A DNA stretch of 36,582 nt from SVQP01 sp045603085 (GCA_045603085.1 JAZULL010000133.1:1-36582), one strand, 5' to 3'. Numbered from the stretch's first letter, positions 7,433 through 16,616 are shown. Notes: a model not told the origin generated them from the sequence alone. Made by a program: numbers and translations.

Positions 7433-8173
7433 ATGTGGGAAAACTTTAAAGAATCCGATTTCGGGAAAAGAATGATCAAGGTCTTTTCCAACAAGGGCGT
7501 CATTGTGACGACCGTACTGGTGGTGCTGGTGCTGACCGTAGCCATTACCGCCACCGTTGCAACAAACCGCGCAAACAAACAGAATGCAGAGCTTGGCGGC
7601 AATCAGACCGGCGAGCAGACCACCCTTGACACCGAAGCGAATGGCAACGCCGATGAGACCTTGCCCGTTTACAACAACGGCGGCGAGACCAAGCCGGTTG
7701 ATAAGGAAGAAGAGGGCTTTGCCCTGCCCGTTGTCGGTACGCTGGGCGCGAAACACGACGCCAGCGTGCAGGTATGGTCTCCTACCATGGAGGAATACCG
7801 CATTCACCTTGGCATTGACATCACCACCGAGGAGGACGCACCCGTTTATGCCGCGGCAAACGGCACCGTTGCACAGATCTGGGACGACCCCATGATGGGC
7901 ACCTGCGTTGCCATCTCTCACGAGGGTGACGTGGTCACCATCTACAAGAACCTCGCCGCAAACCTTGCCGAGGGCATTACCGCGGGCAAGGAGATCAAGT
8001 GCGGTCAGCAGATCGGCGTCGTTGGCGGTACGGCAACCCTGGAGATGGCCGAAGCCCCTCACCTGCACTTTGAGATGACAGAGGGTGGCCTCTCGGTTGA
8101 CCCCTTGGACTATTTTTCCGACAAGGATATCAAGACTCTTAATTCCTACGAGGACGCCACCGAAGGTAAGTAA
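7433..8173 (+). CDS. SpoIIQ-like LytM (M23) domain membrane protein
   Basis: The 246-aa product has a short cytoplasmic tail, one membrane segment (residues ~23-44), a low-complexity linker (~47-92) and a LytM domain (~96-230). The zinc motifs are complete: His125 and Asp129 in RIHLGID, and His210/His212 in HLHFE. The lead-in VWSPTMEEYRIHLGID closely resembles clostridial SpoIIQ, the forespore protein that pairs with SpoIIIAH during engulfment. Clostridial SpoIIQ keeps the metal ligands that Bacillus SpoIIQ has lost. A general cell-wall endopeptidase of family M23 is the alternative. AAAGGAG lies 7 nt before the ATG. The gene is monocistronic, with its own terminator and divergent from the nitroreductase. 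Confidence 0.8.
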   Translation: MWENFKESDFGKRMIKVFSNKGVIVTTVLVVLVLTVAITATVATNRANKQNAELGGNQTGEQTTLDTEANGNADETLPVYNNGGETKPVDKEEEGFALPVVGTLGAKHDASVQVWSPTMEEYRIHLGIDITTEEDAPVYAAANGTVAQIWDDPMMGTCVAISHEGDVVTIYKNLAANLAEGITAGKEIKCGQQIGVVGGTATLEMAEAPHLHFEMTEGGLSVDPLDYFSDKDIKTLNSYEDATEGK

Positions 8174-8181
8174 TGCAACAC

Positions 8182-8211
8182 AAAACGCACTCGCAACAGC
8201 GAGTGCGTTTT
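8182..8211 (+). terminator. Intrinsic terminator of the LytM gene
   Basis: A 13-bp stem (AAAACGCACTCGC with GCGAGTGCGTTTT) around an AACA loop begins 8 nt after the stop codon and ends in T residues. It may also serve the convergent HAD gene through its A-run. Confidence 0.85.
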
Positions 8212-8255
8212 ACTTTGCCGTCATCAGTAAAGACGGAAAAACATGTCATTCGGTT

Positions 8256-8912
8256 TCACATTTGATCAAAAATCTTTTCCAACTCGCCCGGCTGAGTTAC
8301 CAGCACCCCGGCTCCTGCCGCTCTGAGCACCTCTTCCCCACGGTATCCCCACAGTACCCCCACCGGAATACATTTTGCATTGTGCGCGGTCACCATATCC
8401 ACGTCGCTGTCCCCCACAAAGGCACATTCGGTGGGATCGACCCCCATTTTGCGGCAGATCTCCCACACCGCCGTGGGATCGGGCTTGACGGGCACGCCCT
8501 CTATCTGCCCCTGCGCGATCATCACCACGCCCGCGGGCAACAGCTGCTCGGCAAGACCCTTGACCATTCTGTCCTGCTTATTGGACAAAATCGCCAGCTT
8601 GTAGCGTCGGCTCAGCGCGACCATGGCGTCCACCATACCGTCGTAGCACAGATCGGTATTTCTGTAGGTTCTCTCATACATGCCCTGATAAATATCCAAC
8701 GCCTCGTCCACGCGCGCAGGGTCAACACTCACCTCGGCGGGCAGAGACTGCCGGATCAGCTCGCGCGCGCCGTGATTGATAAACCTTCTGATATCCGCAT
8801 CGGTGTGCACGGGATACCCCAACTGCTCCATGGTCAGATTGACACCCTCGCGGATGGCCGATATCGTATCCGCCACCGTGCCGTCCAGATCAAAAATAAT
8901 GGCTTTGATCAC
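8256..8912 (-). CDS. HAD-superfamily hydrolase (phosphoglycolate phosphatase-like)
   Basis: The 218-aa product has all four HAD motifs: IIFDLDGTVAD near the N-terminus (nucleophile and acid/base Asp), LSN (motif II), the Lys in VKPDP (motif III) and FVGDSDVDM (motif IV). The four-helix cap between motifs I and II, with RRFINHGARELI, is of the Gph/PGMB type. The likely reaction is dephosphorylation of a small sugar phosphate or 2-phosphoglycolate. The start is a GTG at 8910-8912, chosen because GAGGTG lies 6 nt upstream and the HAD fold begins at residue 2. The reading frame runs far upstream, antisense to typA, but that part is not real gene. Confidence 0.85.
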   Translation of the reverse strand: MIKAIIFDLDGTVADTISAIREGVNLTMEQLGYPVHTDADIRRFINHGARELIRQSLPAEVSVDPARVDEALDIYQGMYERTYRNTDLCYDGMVDAMVALSRRYKLAILSNKQDRMVKGLAEQLLPAGVVMIAQGQIEGVPVKPDPTAVWEICRKMGVDPTECAFVGDSDVDMVTAHNAKCIPVGVLWGYRGEEVLRAAGAGVLVTQPGELEKIFDQM

Positions 8913-8940
8913 AAAAATCACCTCGTTTCTTTCTTGCTGT

Positions 8941-8969
8941 ATTATACCACACGCGCCCGATTTTGTCAA
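8941..8969 (-). promoter_or_regulatory. Promoter of the HAD hydrolase gene
   Basis: Consensus TTGACA (8964-8969) and TATAAT (8941-8946), 17 nt apart on the minus strand, sit just ahead of the GTG start. Confidence 0.85.
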
Positions 8970-8998
8970 ATTTGCACAAGCGAATTCTTGCGGGTTTT

Positions 8999-9034
8999 GT
9001 GAAAATCGTGATTTCACTTCTGTTTTTTGTGAAA
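8999..9034. promoter_or_regulatory. Three alternating GTGAAA half-sites before typA
   Basis: GTGAAA (8999-9004), its complement TTTCAC (9012-9017) and GTGAAA again (9029-9034) form two overlapping inverted repeats. They lie just before TGGTATAAT (9041-9049), an extended -10 likely to drive typA, and near the divergent HAD promoter. A repressor or activator site is plausible. Confidence 0.35.
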
Positions 9035-9095
9035 TTTTTATGGTATAATAAGTATAATAGCGAATTATGGCAAAATTTGAGTACGGAGTGTATTT

Positions 9096-10943
9096 ATGAT
9101 TAGAAACGACTTGAGAAACATTGCGATCATCGCGCACGTTGACCACGGCAAGACCACCCTTGTGGACGGACTTTTGCAGCAGGGCGGCATTTACCGCGAC
9201 AACCAGGAGACCGTGACCCGCGTCATGGACTCGGGTGCTCTTGAAAAGGAGCGCGGCATTACCATTCTGGCAAAGAACACCGCCGTACACTATAAGGACA
9301 CCAAGATCAACATCATCGACACCCCCGGCCACGCCGACTTCGGCGGCGAGGTGGAGCGTGTGCTCAAAATGGTCAGCGGAGTTATTCTGCTGGTTGACGC
9401 CGCAGAGGGCCCCATGCCCCAGACCCGCTTCGTGCTCCAGAGAGCACTTGAGCTCAATCACCGCGTCATCGTCTGCATCAACAAGATCGATAAGCCCGAC
9501 GCTCGCCTTGGCGAGGTGGAGGACGAGATCCTTGAGCTGCTGATCGACCTGAATGCAAACGACGAGCAGCTGGATTCCCCCATGCTGTACTGCTCGGGCA
9601 GAGAGGGCAAGGCTTCCTTTGACCCCGATAACCTGGGTGACGACCTCACTCCCCTTTTCGAAACCATTGTCGATTACATCCCCGCCCCCGAGGGCGATGA
9701 GAACGGCGAGCTGCAGCTGCTGGTCTCCTCGATCGACTATAACGACTTTGTCGGCCGTATCGGTATCGGTCGCATCGAGCGCGGTTGCCTCAAAGTCAAT
9801 CAGGACGCGCTGATCTGCAACTACTATTCCGATGCCGCTCCCAAGAAGATCCGTATCGTGACCGTGATGCAGATCGACGGACTCAACCGCGTACCCGTGG
9901 AAGAGGCCAAGGTTGGCGATATCGTTTGCTTCTCGGGCGCCGGCGAGATCTCTATCGGCGACACCATCACCTCGACTACCTGCCCCGAGCCGCTGGAATT
10001 CGTCAAGGTCAGCGAGCCCACCATGGAAATGACCTTTGCGGTCAACAATTCCCCTCTGGCAGGCAAGGAGGGCAAGTTCGTCACCTCCCGCCAGATCCGC
10101 GACAGACTCTACCGCGAGCTGCTCAAGGACGTTTCCCTGCGCGTTTCCGACGGTGACACCACCGATGAATTCCGCGTTGCGGGCAGAGGCGAAATGCACC
10201 TCTCCATCCTTCTTGAAACCATGCGCCGTGAGGGCTTTGAGCTGGCTTGCCCCAACCCCCGCGTGCTGATCCGGGAGATCGACGGCGTCAAGTGCGAGCC
10301 CATGGAGCGCGTCACGCTGGACGTGCCCAACGAATACGTTGGTGCCGTTGTGGAAAAGCTTGGCCAGCGCAAGGGCGACCTTCTTGAAATGAATCCCCTT
10401 GGCTCGGGCAACCGTATGAGAATCGAGTATCTCATTCCCTCTCGTTGCCTGTTCGGCTACCGCTCCGAATTTTTGACCGCCACCCACGGCGAGGGCACCA
10501 TCAACACCATCTTTGCAGGCTACGAGCCCTACCGCGGTGAGATCACCATGAAGTTCACCGGCTCCCTGATCGCATCCGAGGCCGGCGAGACCACCCGCTA
10601 CGGTCTGTACCAGACCCAGGAGCGCGGCAGACTGTTTGTCGGTCCGCAGACCGCCGTTTACGAGGGCATGATCGTGGGCGAGAACCCCAAGAACGACGAC
10701 ATTGCCGTTAACCCCTGCAAGGAAAAGCACCTGACCGCAATCCGTTCCGCAGGTGCAGACGAAAAGCTGCTGCTCACGCCTCCCATCATCATGACGCTGG
10801 AGGAGGCCATCGAGTACATCACCGACGATGACCTGATCGAGATCACCCCCAAGTCCATCCGTCTGCGCAAGAAGATCCTGAATACCGAACAGCGTATGAA
10901 GGAAATGATGCGCAAGCGCCGCGCGATGGAACAAGGTAAGTAA
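9096..10943 (+). CDS. typA: Translational GTPase TypA/BipA
   Basis: The 615-aa product has the length and order of TypA/BipA: a GTPase domain (residues ~5-200) with G1 AHVDHGKT, the G2 region EKERGITI, G3 DTPGHADF and G4 NKID; then beta-barrel and EF-G III/V-like domains (GRGEMHLSILLETMRREG, YEPYRGEI); and the BipA-specific C-terminal domain (GLYQTQERGRLFVG, ending in RKRRAMEQGK). It acts on the ribosome and helps 50S assembly and stress adaptation. The ATG at 9096 is preceded by a weak GGAG, and the fold starts at once (RNDLRNIAIIAHVDHGKT). A terminator shared with the convergent ABC genes follows. Confidence 0.97.
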   Translation: MIRNDLRNIAIIAHVDHGKTTLVDGLLQQGGIYRDNQETVTRVMDSGALEKERGITILAKNTAVHYKDTKINIIDTPGHADFGGEVERVLKMVSGVILLVDAAEGPMPQTRFVLQRALELNHRVIVCINKIDKPDARLGEVEDEILELLIDLNANDEQLDSPMLYCSGREGKASFDPDNLGDDLTPLFETIVDYIPAPEGDENGELQLLVSSIDYNDFVGRIGIGRIERGCLKVNQDALICNYYSDAAPKKIRIVTVMQIDGLNRVPVEEAKVGDIVCFSGAGEISIGDTITSTTCPEPLEFVKVSEPTMEMTFAVNNSPLAGKEGKFVTSRQIRDRLYRELLKDVSLRVSDGDTTDEFRVAGRGEMHLSILLETMRREGFELACPNPRVLIREIDGVKCEPMERVTLDVPNEYVGAVVEKLGQRKGDLLEMNPLGSGNRMRIEYLIPSRCLFGYRSEFLTATHGEGTINTIFAGYEPYRGEITMKFTGSLIASEAGETTRYGLYQTQERGRLFVGPQTAVYEGMIVGENPKNDDIAVNPCKEKHLTAIRSAGADEKLLLTPPIIMTLEEAIEYITDDDLIEITPKSIRLRKKILNTEQRMKEMMRKRRAMEQGK

Positions 10944-10953
10944 TGAAAAAATT

Positions 10954-10979
10954 ACCCGAGGAATGTAAATTCCTCGGGT
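10954..10979. terminator. Bidirectional terminator between typA and the ABC exporter
   Basis: ACCCGAGGAAT (10954-10964) pairs with ATTCCTCGGGT (10969-10979). A T-rich run follows on the plus strand (GTTTTGTTTT) and AAAAAATT precedes it, giving a T-run on the minus strand too. Confidence 0.85.
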
Positions 10980-10987
10980 GTTTTGTT

Positions 10988-12829
10988 TTATGTGGCATTC
11001 CGATAATTCTCGGCCTGCAGATTGAACATATAGGCGTATTTACCGTTTTGCGCCATCAGCTCCTCATGACTGCCCGCCTCGATCAGCCTGCCGCTGTCGA
11101 ACATATAGATCTTGTCGGCATGGCGGGTGGTGGACAGGCGGTGCGAGATAAAGATGACCGTCTTATCCTCGGCATAATCGTACAGCGCGCGGTTGAGCTC
11201 GTATTCGGCATTTGGGTCAAGTGCCGAGGAGGGCTCATCCAATATGATCAGATCCGCATCCTGATAGAATGCACGTGCAATGGCGATCTTTTGTGCTTCA
11301 CCGCCCGACAGCTGGACGCCGTCATCCGCAAACTCGCGGGTCAAGGGGGTGTCAATTCCCTTTTCCAGTGTGGCCAGCTTGCCCGCAAATGTGCTCTTGG
11401 TCAGCGCCTCGGTCACGCGCTCGCGTTGCTCTTTCCCTGCCTCACCCTCGGCAAGCTCTCCGCCCACCACGTTTTCCGCAACGGTGGCCGCGAAGATGCG
11501 GTAGTCCTGAAAGACCGCCGCCACCCTGCCTCGCAGGCTATCCAGATCATACTCGCGCAGGTCATGTCCGTTGTAGGTAATACTGCCCTCGGTGGGGTCG
11601 TACAGGCGCATGAGCAGCTTGGTCAGTGTGGTCTTTCCCGCGCCGTTGTAGCCCACAATGGCGATCTTCTGACCGCGCCCGATCTCCATATCCACCCCTT
11701 GCAGGGCAGTCACGTCCCCATCCTTACCGGGATAGGCAAAGCGCACGTTCTTGACGCACAGCGTCTGCAAAGGCTCGGTGATCCGATCTCCGCCCACAAT
11801 GGCGGGCTTGATGCCGAAAAAGTGAATGATCTTTTTGACAAAAATGCCGTGCTGATGATATGCCATGAGCAATCTTCCCATTTCCTGCAACCGCCAGCCC
11901 AGATTCCATATAGCATTGACACCCACGGCAAAGCCGCCCAGCGTCACGCCGCTTTCGGGCACCATCAGCATCTGCCAGAGCAAAATCAGCATGACGGCAT
12001 AGTTGGCGAAATCCAGGATCAGCAGAAACAGAAAATCGTAAAACATGTACTTCTTTCCGTATTCCACCCCATTTTTCTGCATCTTTTCGGTTGCCGTGCG
12101 GTAATCGTCGTGCAGATTTTCGGAAATTCTTGTAATTCTCAGCTCCTTGGCATAGTCCGGCGTGGTATAGACGCGCTTGATATAATCACGGCGGTGGCGC
12201 ATGGGCGTGATCTCCTCCTCCTGCCTCTTGCTCAGTGCATTGGTGCGGCGGGAGATAAAGATACGGAAAATGCCCGATGCGAGAATGATGCAGGCCACGA
12301 TGGGGCTGACACCCGCGATAACGCCGACACCGACAAACATGGTGACCACGTTGGAGATCAGACTGCCGGAGCCTTCAATCAGCTGAATGACGTGAGGCCA
12401 TGCACCCTGCATGGAGAAAATGAATTCGTTGAAAAACTCGGGGTCGTCATAATTGGCAAGGTCTGTCTTGGCGGCATGCGCAAAGACGTCGCTATACAGC
12501 TTGCGGTTGATCACCTCGCGATAGCGCGGAAGCAGGATCAGCTGATACGCCGTGTGCAACGCGCGCAGCAAAAGCAGAATACCGAAATACACAAGGATCA
12601 GCACCAGCAGCTTGCCAAATTCGGTGCCGCCCTCAATGCCGTTATACAGCCGCTCGGTATAAAGCAGTCCCGCTGCGGGCAAAGCACCCATCATAAAGCC
12701 GTACAGCACGTTGGTGATCACGTAAGAGGGCGAATACCGCCAGATCAGACGAAGCATCCAGAGATCCGCCTTGAGCGCTCCCCTCTCGCGGGGCTTTTTT
12801 TGCTTATCGGCCTTTTTCGCTTTTCTCAT
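10988..12829 (-). CDS. ABC exporter half-transporter (subunit 2)
   Basis: The 613-aa product has a basic N-terminus, an exporter-type membrane domain of six segments (residues ~25-330) and a C-terminal ATPase domain with Walker A GYNGAGKTT, signature LSGGEAQK, Walker B LIILDEPSSALD and the switch motif ISHRLS. It is of the MdlB/MsbA-like class. It is 4 nt overlapped with the preceding homologous gene (ATGA), so the two probably form a heterodimer. Both ATPase sites look intact in the motifs I can read. The substrate is unknown. Confidence 0.9.
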   Translation of the reverse strand: MRKAKKADKQKKPRERGALKADLWMLRLIWRYSPSYVITNVLYGFMMGALPAAGLLYTERLYNGIEGGTEFGKLLVLILVYFGILLLLRALHTAYQLILLPRYREVINRKLYSDVFAHAAKTDLANYDDPEFFNEFIFSMQGAWPHVIQLIEGSGSLISNVVTMFVGVGVIAGVSPIVACIILASGIFRIFISRRTNALSKRQEEEITPMRHRRDYIKRVYTTPDYAKELRITRISENLHDDYRTATEKMQKNGVEYGKKYMFYDFLFLLILDFANYAVMLILLWQMLMVPESGVTLGGFAVGVNAIWNLGWRLQEMGRLLMAYHQHGIFVKKIIHFFGIKPAIVGGDRITEPLQTLCVKNVRFAYPGKDGDVTALQGVDMEIGRGQKIAIVGYNGAGKTTLTKLLMRLYDPTEGSITYNGHDLREYDLDSLRGRVAAVFQDYRIFAATVAENVVGGELAEGEAGKEQRERVTEALTKSTFAGKLATLEKGIDTPLTREFADDGVQLSGGEAQKIAIARAFYQDADLIILDEPSSALDPNAEYELNRALYDYAEDKTVIFISHRLSTTRHADKIYMFDSGRLIEAGSHEELMAQNGKYAYMFNLQAENYRNAT

Positions 12830-14661
12830 GCGCTCACCTCCCCGCTGTCTGCTTCCTGATAATTCTCAGCCTGCTTGCGGAACATATCCGCATAAATGCC
12901 GTTCTTGGCCATCAGCTGCTCGTGTGTGCCGCTCTCGGCAACCCTGCCGCCGTCGATCAGGTAGATCTGATCGGCCAGCACTGCGCTGGAGAGTCGGTGG
13001 GATATAAAGATCACACCGCAATCGGCGCAGGCGTCCAGCATGGTGCGGTACATTTCGTATTCCGCAATGGGGTCAAGCGCTGAGGACGGTTCGTCCAGAA
13101 TAACAAAGCGGTTCTGCTTGGCATACACGTGCGCGATGGCTAACTTTTGCGCCTCGCCGCCCGACAGCACGACGCCCGCAGGGTCGAATTCTCTGGTCAT
13201 GCATGCATCCAGGCCGCCGTTCTCGCAGAGCTTATCCCATATTCCCGCATTTTGCAAAGCGGCGGTAATGGCCTCACCGTCCCCATCGGTACGGCGAGAG
13301 AGCGTGACGTTCTCTGCGGCGCTGACCGCAAACAGATGAAAATCCTGCATGACCGCGGCAAATATATCGCGATACTCGCGCAGGGCAAACGATCTGATCG
13401 GCACACCGCCGTAGGTAATCTCTCCCTCGGCGTCATAAAGTCGCAGCAGCAGCTTGACCAAGGTGGATTTTCCCGCGCCGTTTGCGCCCACGATGGCAAT
13501 GCGCTGTTTTGCGCCGAAGGTCATGGAAATATCCTGCAGCGTGGGCGCGGACGCGCTCTCATATTGAAAGGTCACGCCTCTGAGCTCCAGATCGCCGCCC
13601 GCAGGCAGGGGCGCGTCACCGCCCGTGATCTTGGGCTGATACTCCATAAACTCGCGCAGCGTGTCTATATACAGCGCGTTGTTTCGGAAGTTCATCAGCT
13701 CCTCAAAAAAGCCGAGCAGCTCACCCGAGATGCGCGAGGTGGTATTGAGCACCACAAAGCAGTCGCCAAATCCCATCAGCCTCTGCACCACCGTGCGCCA
13801 TACGGCATAGATCGTGGTCAGGGCTGTGGGGAGCACGTTGCCCAGAATGATGCATGCGCACTCCAGCAGCGTCAGCAATCCGCCCTTTTTGGCGTGGATG
13901 CGGCGGCAGGTCTCGGAGGCGTCCTTCATATATTTGAGCAGATATGCGGGCATGGACGTCAAGCGCAGCTCCTTGGCGTAATCGGACACAAAGAATACGC
14001 GATGCGGATATCCCTTACGGCGGTCGATCTGTCTGATCTCCATATCACGCGCATGGGTCTGCTTCTGATATTTGGCACGGATCGGCACGGTCACCAGCGG
14101 AATCAGCGCGAACAGCAAAAAGATGGGATGCACAGAAACCACCAAGCCCACGCAAAGCACAATTTCAACCCCACACCAAAGTATGCTCGCCACGTTGTCC
14201 AGCACGTTCATGGCGCGACCGTCGGCCTCTCCCAAGGCTTTGACGAATTTGTCGTAAAACTCGGGGTTTTCGTAGCATGCGAGCTCCACGCTGTCGGCGT
14301 GCTCAAAGATCTCGAGGTTGATCTTCTGCCCGACGGCATACCTGCGCTTCTCATAGTAGATCTGCCAGAAGGCGTTGTTGACAAGGTCCGCAGAAAGCTC
14401 CAGCGCAACGAACAGCACCGCCATCCACAAAACGTCAAAAAAGCCCTTGCCCTCACCAACGGCGTTGAGCACGTATTGAAGCAGGTAGGTCGAGCCCAAA
14501 AAGTACGTAGTGCTGACCAGCACGACCATACCGAGTCGCATGGGGATCAGCCACGGGTCGACGCTGTGAATCATTTTCAGCATATACAGATTGTTTTGCA
14601 CAACCCGTCGCATGGGCAGCTTGTCCTGCTTGGACTTTTTCTCCTTATCCTTTTTCGCCAA
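12826..14661 (-). CDS. ABC exporter half-transporter (subunit 1)
   Basis: This 611-aa homologue of the next gene has the same layout: a Lys-rich N-terminus, a membrane domain (residues ~40-330) and an ATPase domain with Walker A GANGAGKST, signature LSGGEAQK, Walker B FVILDEPSSALD and ISHRLS. The start is a TTG (14659-14661) after AAAGGAGAG, since no ATG or GTG with a ribosome binding site precedes the conserved region. It has a strong promoter and is the first gene of a two-gene operon. The pair resembles exporters of lipids, peptides or drugs; neighbours give no clue to the cargo. Confidence 0.9.
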   Translation of the reverse strand: MAKKDKEKKSKQDKLPMRRVVQNNLYMLKMIHSVDPWLIPMRLGMVVLVSTTYFLGSTYLLQYVLNAVGEGKGFFDVLWMAVLFVALELSADLVNNAFWQIYYEKRRYAVGQKINLEIFEHADSVELACYENPEFYDKFVKALGEADGRAMNVLDNVASILWCGVEIVLCVGLVVSVHPIFLLFALIPLVTVPIRAKYQKQTHARDMEIRQIDRRKGYPHRVFFVSDYAKELRLTSMPAYLLKYMKDASETCRRIHAKKGGLLTLLECACIILGNVLPTALTTIYAVWRTVVQRLMGFGDCFVVLNTTSRISGELLGFFEELMNFRNNALYIDTLREFMEYQPKITGGDAPLPAGGDLELRGVTFQYESASAPTLQDISMTFGAKQRIAIVGANGAGKSTLVKLLLRLYDAEGEITYGGVPIRSFALREYRDIFAAVMQDFHLFAVSAAENVTLSRRTDGDGEAITAALQNAGIWDKLCENGGLDACMTREFDPAGVVLSGGEAQKLAIAHVYAKQNRFVILDEPSSALDPIAEYEMYRTMLDACADCGVIFISHRLSSAVLADQIYLIDGGRVAESGTHEQLMAKNGIYADMFRKQAENYQEADSGEVSA

Positions 14662-14698
14662 AGCGTATCACTCTCCTTTCCCTATGGTCGTTCATTTC

Positions 14699-14727
14699 AT
14701 TATATCATGTTCCCCATGACGTGTCAA
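14699..14727 (-). promoter_or_regulatory. Promoter of the ABC exporter operon
   Basis: TTGACA (14722-14727) and TATAAT (14699-14704) are separated by 17 nt on the minus strand. Confidence 0.85.
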
Positions 14728-14776
14728 GCAACCGGTGGTATAGGCAGCTGACTTGTTGGTTGATCGCTGAATTTTC

Positions 14777-14805
14777 TTGACAGGTGAAGCATTTCCCGAT
14801 ATAAT
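14777..14805 (+). promoter_or_regulatory. Promoter of the isomerase-dehydrogenase operon
   Basis: TTGACA (14777-14782) and TATAAT (14800-14805) are separated by 17 nt, divergent from the ABC exporter promoter. A good AAGGAGG site follows before the ATG. Confidence 0.85.
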
Positions 14806-14835
14806 AAAATCAATGAAAGCCAAGGAGGTAAGGTC

Positions 14836-15597
14836 ATGGAAAGAAGACAGCACCGCACGGGGCTTGTGTCGGTTTCGTTCCGCGCGCACACGCCGCGCGA
14901 GATTTTACGTGCCATGCAGGCATCAGGCCTGACCCTGATCGAATGGGGCAGCGACGTGCATGCGCCCTGCCGCGACGTGCATCGCCTTGACGAGCTTGCC
15001 GCCCTGCAGCGCGAATATGGCATTACCTGCTGCTCTTACGGCACGTATTTCCGTCTGGGGCAGACGCCCATCTCTGAGCTGGAGGCCTATATGCTCGCCG
15101 CAAAGCGGCTGGAGACAGACATGCTTCGCGTATGGTGCGGTTCAAAATCGGGTGCGGATATGAGCGAGGCCGAGATATCTTCCCTGCTTGCCGACTGCCG
15201 CGCAGCAGCCGATATGGCCAAGAAGTACGGCGTCACGCTTTGCACCGAGTGCCACATGGGTACCTTTACCGAACGTCCCGAAGACTCGCTTTGGCTGATG
15301 CAGGAGGTCGACTCACCGCACCTTCGCACCTACTGGCAGCCCTTTCAATGGCGGTCGACCCGGCAAAACCTCGCATATCTGCGCGCGCTTGCCCCGTACG
15401 TGACCCATCTGCACGTATTTCATTGGAAGCAGAGCGACCGCTTTCCGCTCGCGCTCGGATCGGACGAGTGGCAGGACTACCTGGCGCTCCTGGACCAGCC
15501 GCATACGCTTTTACTGGAATTCATGCCGGACGACCGCCTTGGCACACTTGCAGCAGAGGCAGACGCCCTGCGCACCATCATAGGAGAGAGCAAATGA
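14836..15597 (+). CDS. Sugar phosphate isomerase/epimerase-like TIM-barrel protein
   Basis: The 253-aa product fits the xylose isomerase-like TIM-barrel family (AP endonuclease 2 fold). It has LTLIEWGSDVHAP after the first helix, the ADMAKKYGVTLCTECHMG strand with a candidate metal-binding Glu/His, the THLHVFHWK strand with a His pair, and LLLEFMPDD near the end. Family members isomerise or epimerise free or phosphorylated sugars, or act on inositol breakdown products; the substrate is open. It is somewhat short for the family (usually 260-300 aa). The stop codon overlaps the dehydrogenase start by 4 nt. Confidence 0.75.
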   Translation: MERRQHRTGLVSVSFRAHTPREILRAMQASGLTLIEWGSDVHAPCRDVHRLDELAALQREYGITCCSYGTYFRLGQTPISELEAYMLAAKRLETDMLRVWCGSKSGADMSEAEISSLLADCRAAADMAKKYGVTLCTECHMGTFTERPEDSLWLMQEVDSPHLRTYWQPFQWRSTRQNLAYLRALAPYVTHLHVFHWKQSDRFPLALGSDEWQDYLALLDQPHTLLLEFMPDDRLGTLAAEADALRTIIGESK

Positions 15598-16577
15598 AAG
15601 CCGTATTTCTCTGTAACCGTCCCGAGGACGTACGCCGCGTATACGACACGGCGGCGCTTTCCCGTCTGCATGCGCTTTGCGAGCTTGACGGGCATATTTA
15701 CACCGCTGCCGAGCTGGGCAACCTGCCGGCAGACACCCAAATCATTCTATCCACCTGGGGTATGCCGACGCTGACCGAGCAGCAGATCGCAAAACATCTG
15801 CCGCACCTGCAGGCCGTCTTTTACGCTGCGGGCAGCGTGCAAGGCTTCGCCCGGCCGTTTCTGGCGCGCGGCGTGCGCGTATTCAGCGCATGGGCGGCCA
15901 ACGCCGTGCCGGTGGCCGAATACACCGTGGCACAGATCGTGCTTTCAAACAAAGGCTTTTTTGCCCAGGCGAGAGATATGAAGCTCGATCAGCCCACGCC
16001 GCGCAGCACCGCCTACAGCGGCAATTACGGCAGACGAGTCGGATTGATCGGCTGCGGCATGATTGGCTCGCTCGTGGCCGAAATGCTCAAGCCCTACGCG
16101 CTGGACGTGGCGGTTTACGACCCCTACCTCTCCTGCGAGCGGGCAAGGGCACTTGACGTGACCCCCTGCCCTTTGGACGAGCTGTTCTCCACGTGTGCCG
16201 TGGTATCCAACCATCTTCCCAACAACGCCGCCACGCGCGGCATGCTGACCTACGCGCAATTTTCGCGCATGCTCCCCAACGCCACCTTTCTGAATACCGG
16301 GCGCGGCGCGCAGGTGATTGAAGCGGATCTGGTTCGCGCGCTTTCCGAGCGAGCAGACCTGACCGCCATTCTGGACGTGACCGACCCCGAGCCCTGCCCT
16401 GCAGGTCATCCCTTTTACTCCCTGCCCAACTGTATTCTGACGCCGCACATCGCAGGCAGCATCGGGCAGGAGGTATGGCGTATGTCGGCCTATATGGCGG
16501 ACGAGCTGGCACGCTTTCTGGACGGCACTCCCCCTTGCTACGAGGTCACCGAGCAAATGCTTGCCACTATGGCATAA
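15594..16577 (+). CDS. D-2-hydroxyacid dehydrogenase family protein
   Basis: The 327-aa product has the Rossmann motif GLIGCGMIGS in the middle, then VYDPYLS, the substrate/NAD segment SNHLPNNAATRGML, LNTGRGAQVIEADL, ILDVTDPEP and the catalytic His in LTPHIAGS. It lacks any C-terminal ACT domain, so it is the short form. Enzymes of this family reduce 2-keto acids or oxidise D-2-hydroxy acids with NAD(P). Coupling to an isomerase-like gene by an ATGA overlap suggests handling of a sugar acid or similar intermediate. The start follows GGAGAG inside the end of the upstream gene. Confidence 0.85.
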   Translation: MKAVFLCNRPEDVRRVYDTAALSRLHALCELDGHIYTAAELGNLPADTQIILSTWGMPTLTEQQIAKHLPHLQAVFYAAGSVQGFARPFLARGVRVFSAWAANAVPVAEYTVAQIVLSNKGFFAQARDMKLDQPTPRSTAYSGNYGRRVGLIGCGMIGSLVAEMLKPYALDVAVYDPYLSCERARALDVTPCPLDELFSTCAVVSNHLPNNAATRGMLTYAQFSRMLPNATFLNTGRGAQVIEADLVRALSERADLTAILDVTDPEPCPAGHPFYSLPNCILTPHIAGSIGQEVWRMSAYMADELARFLDGTPPCYEVTEQMLATMA

Positions 16578-16580
16578 TGA

Positions 16581-16608
16581 ATACCCCGATGCCATGGCAT
16601 CGGGGTAT
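16581..16608. terminator. Bidirectional terminator (palindrome)
   Basis: A fully self-complementary 28-nt palindrome (ATACCCCGATGCC and its complement) sits 3 nt after the dehydrogenase stop and 8 nt from the stop of the convergent GH36 gene. Confidence 0.7.
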
Positions 16609-16616
16609 TTCTCATA

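Noticed and set aside
8913..10934. Upstream extension of the HAD frame (antisense to typA)
   Set aside because: The extension crosses the typA gene and the consensus HAD promoter. A GTG with a proper ribosome binding site at 8912 gives the normal family length.
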